Assembly: GCA_025361625.1 (NCBI GenBank)
Contig: JANYKL010000059.1
Location: 1-50,386, forward strand
Direction: 5' to 3'
DNA: 50,386 nucleotides
From: Acidobacteriaceae bacterium
Lineage (GTDB): Bacteria; Acidobacteriota; Terriglobia; Terriglobales; Acidobacteriaceae
Shown here: positions 24,393-32,639 of the stretch, in pieces
How positions within the stretch are numbered: position 1 is the first letter of the stretch
How the letters are laid out: each line of letters begins with the position of its first letter
Translations under genes and position numbers: made by a program
Notes under the pieces: generated by a model
Databases searched by the model: none
Told to the model about the DNA's origin: nothing
Seen by the model: only the letters and a program-made list of their open reading frames with translations

Positions 24393-25079
24393 CTAAGTCC
24401 CCTTCGCATTCTGTTGCTCAGCAACGCAGCCGGCCAGATTGAAGATGTCGAATAGCGTTCGTCCAGACAAGATTTGGTCTTTGATATCCTTCTCTTTTAG
24501 CAGAACTTCGGAAGCGAGCCGCGCTGCTTCCTGTGCATGATTGCCGGCGATGCAAATAATCCCGTTCGCATCAGCGACCACTATATCGGCCGGACTAATT
24601 AAAATATCTCCCAATCGTACCGGAATGTTAATGCGCCCATATGTTTCTTTCTTTGCCCGGCTGGGGTGAATGTCTCGGCAGAAAACGGGGTATCCCAGAG
24701 CGCGAATTTCGAGCGGGTCTCGTACAGGGCCGTCAATGATGGTGCCTCCCAGACCCTTGGATTGAGCAGAAACCGACATAAGCTCGCCCCAAAGCGCTGC
24801 TCCACCATTTCGAGATCCTACGACAACCAGAACGTCATCAGGTTGTGCACGGTGCAAGGCATGATGAATGGTGAGGTTATCTCCCGGAGCACATTCGACT
24901 GTCAAAGCTGTTCCGCAAATACGAAATCGCCGATCTATCGGACGAATCGCTGTTGTAACGGGATAGGAACTTCCCAGCGCGTCCATGAGTTGACAAACTG
25001 TGAACTCCCGCAATTTTGCGATAGAGCCTTTTTGTTCATCATCCATAGAAATCAACTTAGATGCCCGCATACCAGGCAT
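24393..25079 (-). CDS. RraA-family protein (HMG/CHA aldolase-like)
   Basis: Soluble protein of up to 228 residues in the RraA/4-hydroxy-4-methyl-2-oxoglutarate aldolase family. Conserved parts are FTVCQLMDAL near the N-terminus, PGDNLTIHHAL, WGELMSVSAQSKGLGGTIIDG and DGPVRDPLEIRALGYPVF, the Gly-Gly...Asp-Gly-x-x-Arg-Asp site that binds the metal and the keto acid. Members either cleave keto acids to pyruvate or bind RNase E; without an enteric context the aldolase/oxaloacetate-decarboxylase role is more likely. Possible starts are ATG 25079, 25070 or 25046; the last (MDDEQK) gives the usual N-terminus. Its 5' end overlaps the oxidoreductase gene, so it is the last gene of the five-gene operon. 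Confidence 0.8.
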   Translation of the reverse strand: MPGMRASKLISMDDEQKGSIAKLREFTVCQLMDALGSSYPVTTAIRPIDRRFRICGTALTVECAPGDNLTIHHALHRAQPDDVLVVVGSRNGGAALWGELMSVSAQSKGLGGTIIDGPVRDPLEIRALGYPVFCRDIHPSRAKKETYGRINIPVRLGDILISPADIVVADANGIICIAGNHAQEAARLASEVLLKEKDIKDQILSGRTLFDIFNLAGCVAEQQNAKGT

Positions 25080-25815
25080 AACCCCCTTCTGGAGATGCGG
25101 AGCCCAAGCCCTTACCGAATTTTTTCAAGTCGTCTGTGACTGTCAACCGGTTGATAAACTTCACGCTCTTATACCCGAGTTGCCGAGGCAACCTGATTCG
25201 AATGGGTCCGCCGTTACCAACGGGAAGATCATCGCCATTCATTCCGTAGGTAACAAAAGTTTGGGGATGCATCGCATCGGCCAGATCCATGCTCTCCCAC
25301 CAGTCCGGTTCGATTGAGTAATAAACTAAATATTTCGCTTGTGAGTGCGTCCCTACAAGATCAAGAATGTGAGAAAGAGCGACGCCGTTCCATTCCGCGA
25401 TATAGGACCATCCCTCTTCGCATACAAGCTCAGTAACCTGGCTGCGAGAAGGGTAACTCTTTAACTGGGAAACTGAAAAAACACTAGGCTTGTCGACCAA
25501 TCCATCAACTGTGAGGCGCCAATTTGCAAAACCTTCGGACTGGTGCCGCTTGAATTCTTCACTGAAAGGGCCGACTTCGTTCGGAAAGGGCCTCTTCGAA
25601 ATTTTATTTTTCGAAAATTCACGGGCCAGGGAATGTCTTGTAAGCAGCCGCAGGGATGCATAGGTTAAAGTTTTGCCCGGGCCGTAAAGCCCGCCGTGGT
25701 CGGGCGCGATCAGTCCGTATTTTTGGGCCAGGCGCGCGGCTACTCCCAGTGCCGATGCCCCGGCCGCGATAGTGACTCCATTAACCATTAATTTACGGCG
25801 TGAGAGTTGAGTCAT
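25057..25815 (-). CDS. Molybdopterin-dependent oxidoreductase (sulfite-oxidase/MsrP-like), Tat-exported
   Basis: Periplasmic molybdenum-cofactor enzyme of 252 residues with the oxidoreductase molybdopterin-binding domain. A twin-arginine signal opens it (SRRKLM at 5-10, then a hydrophobic Ala/Gly stretch to about 27), so folded, cofactor-loaded export is expected. The molybdenum-ligand cysteine is C132 in ELVCEEGWSYIAEW. GGPIRIRLPRQLGYKSVKFI near 205-224 is the family's C-terminal signature. GGAAGGAG precedes the ATG, which overlaps the cytochrome gene as ATGA. A cytochrome b partner encoded directly upstream would pass electrons between the quinone pool and this protein, comparable to but distinct from MsrPQ. 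Substrate unknown. Confidence 0.87.
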   Translation of the reverse strand: MTQLSRRKLMVNGVTIAAGASALGVAARLAQKYGLIAPDHGGLYGPGKTLTYASLRLLTRHSLAREFSKNKISKRPFPNEVGPFSEEFKRHQSEGFANWRLTVDGLVDKPSVFSVSQLKSYPSRSQVTELVCEEGWSYIAEWNGVALSHILDLVGTHSQAKYLVYYSIEPDWWESMDLADAMHPQTFVTYGMNGDDLPVGNGGPIRIRLPRQLGYKSVKFINRLTVTDDLKKFGKGLGSASPEGGYAWYAGI

Positions 25816-26594
25816 AGGCGCTCCTTCCCCTGAACCCGTCCGGTAATCATCGCTCGCATGCGCTCCCTAAAGCCAGCCAGCCAAACCAGCATTATGTGAC
25901 TCAGCATGAAAAGTACGAGCGCAAGAGATACGAAGAAGTGAATTGTTCGTGCGGATTGCCGGCCCCCTAGAAGAGTAACGGTCGCTGGAATCGCAGAATC
26001 GAAGGCCGGCGACATGGCCATGCCTGTCCAAATGACTAAAGGGAATAAGACAAAAATCACAAACAGATAAGTAAGGCGCTGGAGCACATTATAGGTCCAT
26101 GCGTCCGATTCATCGGCCGGCGTCAAGTGCAGATGATGCGCAATTACCCTGGCAAAACTTTGCTGTGATAAGTCGGATCTCTTCGGCAGAAGATTCTTGC
26201 CGAAATGTCCTCGCAAAAGTCCTGAAGCCACATACAGAAGGCCCGTCAATACCAATAGCCATGCACTTTGAAAGTGAAGCGCGCGGCTCCAGCCATTCTG
26301 GTCGGGCAGCACGTAACCGTAGCCAGTAGGAACTAACCTTCTGGAAGATGGAGTCGGCAGCTTAAAGAGCGGCTCCGTCAATACATTGCCACTCTCCCCC
26401 CAGTAAAAACGCGGATGAGAGAGAACGATTTCGCTTCCAGAGACGAGCAGTGCGAGAAAACAAAGAGTGGTCATCCAATGAGTCACTCTTACCAAAAGCG
26501 AGTGCCGCTCCGAAATTGCAGGAGCTGCGGCTTCCGGCATAGAAGCTGGGATGGAAGTCTCGACCGGTTCTTGCGCGGATCCCAAAGTTGGCAT
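25812..26594 (-). CDS. Cytochrome b561-type membrane subunit
   Basis: Inner-membrane di-heme cytochrome b of about 260 residues with four to five hydrophobic helices. Candidate heme histidines are in RVTHWMTTLCF (helix 1), SRALHFQSAWLLV (helix 2), VIAHHLHL and RTIHFFVSLALVLFMLSHIM (last helix). The N-terminal 45 residues are a soluble Pro/Ala-rich extension. The ATG at 26594 is preceded by GGAGG 5 bases upstream; a TTG at 26606 is rejected. The stop overlaps the molybdoenzyme start (ATGA), so the two are translated together and probably form one quinone-linked redox pair. Confidence 0.85.
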   Translation of the reverse strand: MPTLGSAQEPVETSIPASMPEAAAPAISERHSLLVRVTHWMTTLCFLALLVSGSEIVLSHPRFYWGESGNVLTEPLFKLPTPSSRRLVPTGYGYVLPDQNGWSRALHFQSAWLLVLTGLLYVASGLLRGHFGKNLLPKRSDLSQQSFARVIAHHLHLTPADESDAWTYNVLQRLTYLFVIFVLFPLVIWTGMAMSPAFDSAIPATVTLLGGRQSARTIHFFVSLALVLFMLSHIMLVWLAGFRERMRAMITGRVQGKERL

Positions 26595-26629
26595 TCTTCC
26601 CTCCAATCAATCTACAAACGCCGGCTCGA

Positions 26630-27718
26630 TTACATTTGCGGAGAAACAACCATGAGGTGAAAAGTTCCCGAAGTAAATTCCGGAAGATCTCCCGGAGGTG
26701 TTGGCTTCTGCCCGGGTTTGACGTCTTCGTAGGGTAAGTACAGTCGATGGCTTACGGGATCGAGAGCCATCGTTCTCGCCTCTTTCTGTGTTGCCAGAGT
26801 CTGCACAACAGTGTACTTGTCAGGGCTCTCTTGCTTTACTACCGTAAGCGTGCCATCGCAGTTCGATGAGAAAATGAGCTTCTTTTCCACATCGTAGACC
26901 ACCGCGTCGGGTTCAACACCCACAGGCACCTGGGCGACCTGTTTGCCAGACTCAGCGTCGGTAACAATCATAACTTTGTTCGCACATACCGAGAACAGCC
27001 TTCGCCCTTGCGTATCCATCGCCAATCCAGCCGGCTCTTTACAAGGCGAGAGGGGCCACTCATCTTGAATCTTCGTCCCAGAAGAATCAAAGCGCACGAG
27101 TGAGTTTTTAGTTTCGATGTTTACATAAACATTTCCCTTGCCGTCTGTTACCGCGAATTCGGGTATGCCGCCGAGCGGAACCGTCGCAATGACTTTTGCC
27201 GTCGCGGCGTCGATAACGCTGACGTCATGGCTATGGGCATTGAAAGCGTAAACGCGCTTCTTTGTCGGTTCGTAAACGATAGCGTCGGGGGCCTTGCCGA
27301 CCTTAATGGTTTGCGTAACAGCGTGCGACGTAAGATCAAACACGACGACGGCATTGTTTCCGCCGTCGGTGAGAAAACCTTTGTTCAGGTCGTTGGCAAG
27401 CGCAACTCCGTGCACGCGTTTCAGGTTTGGGATGCTGGCCACTTCTTTGCCGGTCCTAAGGTCTAGTACGACCACCCTGTTTTCGCGAGTCATGTATAAA
27501 TGGCGATTGGCAACGTTCGTTACAAGATAGTCCCAGTAGGTTTGATCGCCCGGAAAAGGAATGCGATCGGTAACCTTGTAGGTCTGTTGAGCGCTCATTG
27601 CAACCGAGCACCACAAACAACCGAGAAACACGGTGAAGCGGAAAATTCGCAATTGAAACCTCAACCTGGGAAAACAGCAACCGTCTCGAAGGTTGCTATT
27701 TTGCATCGTGAACGTCAT
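26630..27718 (-). CDS. Secreted YVTN/YncE-type beta-propeller protein
   Basis: Periplasmic protein of 362 residues with a signal peptide (RFTVFLGCLWCSVAMSA to about residue 43) and six to seven propeller blades of about 40 residues. Repeated blade endings are visible: VVVLDLRTGKEVASI, VVVFDLTSHAVTQTI, VSVIDAATAKVIATV, VMIVTDAESGKQVAQV and LTVVKQESPDKYTV. Such propellers bind ligands or partner proteins and often accompany redox enzymes. The start may be ATG 27718 or 27706; either overlaps the end of the regulator gene (stop at 27696), so the two are translationally coupled. A 35-base gap leads to the cytochrome gene. Whether it is a substrate-binding partner of the molybdoenzyme is inference. 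Confidence 0.85.
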   Translation of the reverse strand: MTFTMQNSNLRDGCCFPRLRFQLRIFRFTVFLGCLWCSVAMSAQQTYKVTDRIPFPGDQTYWDYLVTNVANRHLYMTRENRVVVLDLRTGKEVASIPNLKRVHGVALANDLNKGFLTDGGNNAVVVFDLTSHAVTQTIKVGKAPDAIVYEPTKKRVYAFNAHSHDVSVIDAATAKVIATVPLGGIPEFAVTDGKGNVYVNIETKNSLVRFDSSGTKIQDEWPLSPCKEPAGLAMDTQGRRLFSVCANKVMIVTDAESGKQVAQVPVGVEPDAVVYDVEKKLIFSSNCDGTLTVVKQESPDKYTVVQTLATQKEARTMALDPVSHRLYLPYEDVKPGQKPTPPGDLPEFTSGTFHLMVVSPQM

Positions 27719-28433
27719 TAGGGATCGTGTCGCCTTGCGTGGCTCTTGGCTCGATGAGCGAGAAATGTTCCATCATCATCTTTGCGGCGGCCGCCGGATT
27801 CTGCTTTTCGATCTCCACGTAGATATTTTCGTGCGAGCGGTACGACCCCCTGTAGTCCGTGAGCAGTCGAACCGTCTCTTTTCTGCTCTCCATCAGCATT
27901 TGAGACAGCATCTCGATCATCGTGGCCATAACGCCGTTGCGGGCAGCCTGCACGATGCAGCCGTGGAATCGCGGCTCTGATTGACACCATTGTTCCGGAT
28001 CGCCCATTGCCTTCTCCATCTCGGCGAGGGCTTGGCGCATAGACTCCAAGTCCTGCTCCGTTCGCCTCTCCGCAGCCAGGCTCGCAAGCTTGACTTCGAG
28101 CGTATATCTGGTTTCAAACAAGTCGGTCTTTGAGACATTTTGAAGGGCGAGTGCAAACTCCGATGGCACTCGCATGATCTCGCGCGCGGAGTCGGCAAGA
28201 TATGACCCCGAACCTTGCCGCGCCTTGACCACCCCCATGATCTGAAGGGCTCGTAGCGCCTGACGCAACGTGGGCCGGCTCACCGCCAGCGCCTCCGCCA
28301 AATCCCGCTCCGGGGGCAGCCGTTTTCCAGGAACAAATACTTTCCTGCGGATCAACTCTTTAAATCGCGCAACAAGTTCATCCGGAATAGCCACTCGATT
28401 AATGCGTGGACCAATATCAAGTGACAGAGGCAT
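27696..28433 (-). CDS. GntR-family regulator, FadR/FCD subfamily
   Basis: DNA-binding regulator of 245 residues. The winged helix-turn-helix spans about 18-85 (KRLPPERDLAEALAVSRPTL, then RQALRALQIMGVVKARQGSG). The all-helical FCD effector domain follows with the metal-binding pattern, in ETRYTLEVKLASLAAERR near 105, RFHGCIVQAARNG near 155 and RSHENIYVEIEKQNPAAAAK near 205. FCD proteins respond to small carboxylic acids and are usually repressors. It is the first gene of the leftward redox operon and faces the receptor gene across 171 bases with two dyads and a strong promoter. Confidence 0.92.
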   Translation of the reverse strand: MPLSLDIGPRINRVAIPDELVARFKELIRRKVFVPGKRLPPERDLAEALAVSRPTLRQALRALQIMGVVKARQGSGSYLADSAREIMRVPSEFALALQNVSKTDLFETRYTLEVKLASLAAERRTEQDLESMRQALAEMEKAMGDPEQWCQSEPRFHGCIVQAARNGVMATMIEMLSQMLMESRKETVRLLTDYRGSYRSHENIYVEIEKQNPAAAAKMMMEHFSLIEPRATQGDTIPNDVHDAK

Positions 28434-28493
28434 GTGTTGGACTCTTTGGGCTCAAATCGGTAGCCGCGTCTTTATATCTGCAGCGGGTGTAGC

Positions 28494-28507
28494 TTGTCAA
28501 TTGGCAA
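28494..28507. promoter_or_regulatory. Dyad TTGTCAATTGGCAA in the regulator/receptor intergenic region
   Basis: Palindromic at 12 of 14 positions, 27 bases upstream of the second dyad and between the divergent GntR and receptor genes. It could be an operator of the leftward promoter. The link to the FCD regulator is inferred from position. Confidence 0.4.
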
Positions 28508-28533
28508 ATTGGTAAGCTGGTAACATAAAAAAC

Positions 28534-28566
28534 TTGTTGACAACCTGTCCAATCAGCGGCTATAAA
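28534..28566 (+). promoter_or_regulatory. Sigma-70-type promoter with an operator-like dyad on the -35 box
   Basis: TTGACA (28537-28542, perfect -35) and TATAAA (28561-28566, 5 of 6 matches to -10) are 18 bases apart and 38 bases upstream of the receptor ATG. The -35 box lies inside the dyad TTGTTGACAA (28534-28543; TTGT and ACAA are reverse complements), the GT...AC form expected for GntR/FadR-family operators. A bound FCD regulator would shut this promoter. Confidence 0.75.
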
Positions 28567-28604
28567 TTGCGCCGCTGTTCTACATCTCTTTGCGGGAGTC
28601 TCGG

Positions 28605-31600
28605 ATGCGAAACGCAAAAATACTTTTATTCGTCGCTTTGCTCACTTTGGCATTCTCGGCCGGAGCGCAGACCGCCAGTACTTCCTTAAATGGCACTATG
28701 AGCGATGCCCACGGATCAGTTATCCCGGGTGCCAGTCTAACCCTTTCAAATCCGGAGACTGGATTTAGCCGAGAAACGAAAACGAACGGCCAAGGCGTTT
28801 ATCAATTTTTACAAGTGCCGCCGGCTACGTATCAACTCGATGCGGCCGCACCCGGTTTTGCAACTCAGACCCGCAGCAATCTGGTTCTGATGGTCAATAC
28901 TCCCGCCACACTCGATATCGCCATGCAAGTCGGCGCTGCGCGGTCCGTTGTGGAAGTCACCGCGAGCGCGCCTCTCGTCAACACGCAAGACGCGAGTCTC
29001 GGACACGCCTTCAATAGCGATCAGATTTCCTACCTGCCGTTCGAGGGCAGGGAAGCTGCCAGCATCTTGAGTTTGCAGCCGGGAGTCGTCTACACCGGGA
29101 ACAGCAGCCACACAAGTCCTGCCTCTGACAGCCGCAGTGGAGCGGTCAACGGCGCCCGCAGCGACCAGACCAACGTCACACTCGATGGCGTTGACGACAA
29201 CGATCAAACGCAAGGGCTTGCTTTTACCGGCGCCTTGCGGGCCACTCTCGATTCGCTGCAAGAGTTCCGCGTCACTACGAGTAACGCAACCGCGGATGCC
29301 GGCCGTTCTTCAGGTGGCCAGGTTTCACTTGTAACGAAGAGCGGTACGAACTCTATTCACGGCACGGCCTATGAATATTATCGGCCGCCATTTGGGGCGG
29401 CTAACGATTGGTTCAATGCCAATGCCGAGGTTGGTCAGGGATTGCCGAACAAGCCTGCCTTCCTGCTGCGCAATACTTTCGGCGCTACCGTCGGAGGACC
29501 CATTCAGAAGAATCGCTTGTTTTATTTTCTTGCGTACGAAGGGCAGCGAACGCGAGAGAGTTTACAGGTGTCGCGTGTCGTGCCAAGCAACGATCTGCGC
29601 AACGGGTCGGTCACTTACACCTGTACTCAAGATCCCACGTGCCCCTCATCTGGAGTATTTACGCTGACGCCGGGCGACTTGTCGCTAATGGATCCAAACT
29701 GCGCGAGTTTGGGATCCTGCCCCCTGGGGCCGGGTGCCAACCCTGCCGTGATGTCGATCTTTCAGCAATACCCTCTTCCCAACACAAATTCCCTCGGCGA
29801 TGGCTACAACCTGCAAGGCTTTACGTTTTCATCTCCGTTGCCCTCCAAACTCGATACGTACGTCGCGAAATTGGACTATAACGTAACGGCCAACGGCAAC
29901 CACCAGCTATTTGTCCGCGGTGGGCTCATGAATGACAAAGGGGCCTCGCGCAACGATCCCACCTCAATTACCGGCAGCGGCGGATCCGAGTTTCCAGGGC
30001 AGCCTGCAAACATTTCTCATCTTAATAACACCAAGGGAATCATCGCCGGCTACACTGCCGCTCTGCGCAGTAACTTGCTGAACAATTTTCGCTATGGTTT
30101 CATCCGCCAAGGCTTTGTCGATGTTGGTTTGCAGTCCCAGCACTACATCAACTTTCGTGGTCTCGATAACGTGACTGCTCAATCGCCCTCGACCCACACG
30201 CGCGTTCCGGTCAGCAATTTTGTTGACGACGTTACCTGGAGCAAGGGTTCCCACACCATGCAGTTCGGGGGCAATCTTCGCATCATTAATAACATCCGAG
30301 ATTCCAATAGTACGTCTTTCTTCACAGCACAAACAGATTCGTTCTGGCTCTTGGGGTCCTGCATCTCCACTTGCGGAATTGCAGGCAGTCTCGATCCATC
30401 AGGATTCGGATTTCCGGCCGTAGACTCGAGCTTCAGCACTAGCTATGATTACGCGGTCACGTCGCTGGCTGGCCTGGTTACGACGGTTGGATCCAACTAC
30501 AACCTGTTAAAGAATCTTGCGCCAACGCCCGAAGGAAGCCCGGTCAAGCGGCATTTCCGCAACCACGAGCTGGAATTTTATGGGCAGGATACTTATCGTA
30601 TAAAACCGAATTTAACCGTTACTTATGGTCTGCGCTACACGCTGTTGCAGCCGCCGTACGAAACCAATGGAATCCAGGTCGCCCCCGATATCAGCCTCGA
30701 TGATTGGTTTAACAAACGCGCGGCGGCTATGCATCAAGGTCAGGTCTACAATCCTTTGCTTACGTTCAGCCTATCGGGGCAGGCGAATGGAAAGAAGCCG
30801 TACTGGAATTGGGGATATAACAACATCGCTCCACGTCTTTCCGTCGCGTATGCGCCCAAGGCGGAAAGTGGCTTGTCGAAATGGCTTTGGGGCGGCGCAG
30901 GGACGAGTTCTATCAGAGTTGGCTACGGCATTTACTACGATCACTTCGGCGAGGCTGTGATTAACAGCTTTGATCAGCTTGGTTCGTTCGGACTTACAAC
31001 GTCACTCAACAATCCCGCGGGTGTGCAGACCGTCGATGGCTCCGCTCGTTTCTCATCGCTCTACACTATTCCTACGAGCAGCGCCAGCACGAGCGGAAGT
31101 TGTCCGGTTGCGCCTTGTCCCCTCGTAGAGGCGGCGCCGGCCGGTTCGTTCCCAGTCACTCCGCCAGCCGGACTGGCGAGCGGCTACGCAATCACTTGGG
31201 GATTGGATGACCGGCTCAAGACTCCGTATTCGCATGTGATGGATGTTTCGATCACGCGCGAATTGCCAAGAGGATTTGTGTTCGAAGCAGCGTATGTAGG
31301 GCGCTTTGCTCGCCGCCTTCTTCAGGAAGAAGACCTGGCAATGCCGACTAATCTGCGAGACCCGGCATCCGGAATGGATTACTTCACGGCGGCCACGTTG
31401 CTGGCAAAACAATATCGAGCCGGCGTGCCAATCCAAAATGTGCAGCCGATTCCTTATTGGGAGCACATTTATGCCGCTGCCGCGGGACCTTCCGCCACGC
31501 AGATTGGCGGTGATTGCGGTCAACCTGGCAAGTCCTGCAGTGGCCTAACGAGCGGCCCTCTTCCCGCCAATGTGACAGCGACGCAAGCCATGTATGACCT

Positions 31601-32576
31601 GTTCGCTTTCAACGGAGGAAATGAAACCACCGCGCTCGAATTTGCTGACGTCCCCGGACTTGTCAGCGCGAACGGTTGTTATCCAGCCTGCGCATCCATC
31701 AACGGGCAGCAGACACCCTTCACTTTTTACTCACCCCAGTACTCATCTTTGTATGCTTGGCGAAGCGTAGGCAGCAGCGCCTATAACGCGGGCCAGTTCA
31801 GCCTGCGGCGCCGCGTCGGGGACGGGTTGCAGTTCGATTTGAACTACACCTATTCGAAATCGATGGATATCGGCTCCAACGCGGAACGCATCAATCACTT
31901 TCAAGGTAGCGGATTTGCCAGCCAAATTCTTAATTCATGGTTTCCAAACCAGTTGCGGGGGCCGTCTGATTTCGATGTCACCCACCAGATCAATACCAAC
32001 GTCGTCTACCAACTTCCGTTCGGGCGGGGCAAACGATTTGGCGGTACTGTGAGCCGTTTGGCGGATGCGGTCGTCGGTGGATGGACTGTGGCCGGTCTGT
32101 GGCGTTGGACTTCCGGGTATCCATTCTCGATCAGCAGTGGGTTTGGATGGGCCACCAACTTTGATGAACAATCCCTGGCGGTTTTAAACGGGAAGCGCCC
32201 GAAAACCGGCACTTATATCATCAATGGCCAGCCGAATGTCTTCAGCAATCCTAACAACGTCAACGATCCCAACTCGGCGATTAATCAATTTCGCGCAGCC
32301 CTCCCCGGCGAGTCAGGGCAGCGCAATAATCTGCGTGGTCCTGGCACCTTCAACATCGATGCTTCTGTGAGCAAAAACTGGAAGATCACGGAGCGCCAAG
32401 TTTTCCGCTTGAGCATCGAAGCCTTCAATTTGACGAACACGCCGCGCTTCGACGTAGGCTCCATGCAACTCGGACTCGCGGGCAACAGCATCACCAGCAG
32501 CAGTTCGTTTGGAAATTTCAGCTCGACTCTCTCAAATCCACGCGTGCTGGAGTTTGCAGGACGCTATACATTCTAG
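28605..32576 (+). CDS. TonB-dependent receptor, Oar-like, with carboxypeptidase-regulatory domain
   Basis: Outer-membrane channel of about 1323 residues, the largest protein in the window. Order: signal peptide (1-22, ending LAFSAGAQ), a CarboxypepD_reg-like domain (about 25-105: SLNGTMSDAHGSVIPGASL, then GQGVYQFLQVPPATYQLD), a plug (about 115-260: LNTQ-type start, VTLDGVDDNDQ, QVSLVTKSGTNSIHGTAYEY) and a beta-barrel ending in Phe (FAGRYTF). Loop regions contain paired cysteines (TCTQDPTCPSSG; CASLGSCPLG; CISTCG), more than in the other two receptors. GCGGGAG lies 6 bases before the ATG at 28605; the TTG at 28590 is rejected. Divergent from the FCD regulator and followed by M28 peptidase and APC permease genes, suggesting a peptide-derived ligand. 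Confidence 0.93.
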   Translation: MRNAKILLFVALLTLAFSAGAQTASTSLNGTMSDAHGSVIPGASLTLSNPETGFSRETKTNGQGVYQFLQVPPATYQLDAAAPGFATQTRSNLVLMVNTPATLDIAMQVGAARSVVEVTASAPLVNTQDASLGHAFNSDQISYLPFEGREAASILSLQPGVVYTGNSSHTSPASDSRSGAVNGARSDQTNVTLDGVDDNDQTQGLAFTGALRATLDSLQEFRVTTSNATADAGRSSGGQVSLVTKSGTNSIHGTAYEYYRPPFGAANDWFNANAEVGQGLPNKPAFLLRNTFGATVGGPIQKNRLFYFLAYEGQRTRESLQVSRVVPSNDLRNGSVTYTCTQDPTCPSSGVFTLTPGDLSLMDPNCASLGSCPLGPGANPAVMSIFQQYPLPNTNSLGDGYNLQGFTFSSPLPSKLDTYVAKLDYNVTANGNHQLFVRGGLMNDKGASRNDPTSITGSGGSEFPGQPANISHLNNTKGIIAGYTAALRSNLLNNFRYGFIRQGFVDVGLQSQHYINFRGLDNVTAQSPSTHTRVPVSNFVDDVTWSKGSHTMQFGGNLRIINNIRDSNSTSFFTAQTDSFWLLGSCISTCGIAGSLDPSGFGFPAVDSSFSTSYDYAVTSLAGLVTTVGSNYNLLKNLAPTPEGSPVKRHFRNHELEFYGQDTYRIKPNLTVTYGLRYTLLQPPYETNGIQVAPDISLDDWFNKRAAAMHQGQVYNPLLTFSLSGQANGKKPYWNWGYNNIAPRLSVAYAPKAESGLSKWLWGGAGTSSIRVGYGIYYDHFGEAVINSFDQLGSFGLTTSLNNPAGVQTVDGSARFSSLYTIPTSSASTSGSCPVAPCPLVEAAPAGSFPVTPPAGLASGYAITWGLDDRLKTPYSHVMDVSITRELPRGFVFEAAYVGRFARRLLQEEDLAMPTNLRDPASGMDYFTAATLLAKQYRAGVPIQNVQPIPYWEHIYAAAAGPSATQIGGDCGQPGKSCSGLTSGPLPANVTATQAMYDLFAFNGGNETTALEFADVPGLVSANGCYPACASINGQQTPFTFYSPQYSSLYAWRSVGSSAYNAGQFSLRRRVGDGLQFDLNYTYSKSMDIGSNAERINHFQGSGFASQILNSWFPNQLRGPSDFDVTHQINTNVVYQLPFGRGKRFGGTVSRLADAVVGGWTVAGLWRWTSGYPFSISSGFGWATNFDEQSLAVLNGKRPKTGTYIINGQPNVFSNPNNVNDPNSAINQFRAALPGESGQRNNLRGPGTFNIDASVSKNWKITERQVFRLSIEAFNLTNTPRFDVGSMQLGLAGNSITSSSSFGNFSSTLSNPRVLEFAGRYTF

Positions 32577-32639
32577 GTTTCTTCGCAAGCCGCGGGAGTG
32601 CGTAGTGCTTCTCCGCTCTTACTGTGTCACTGGTCATTC

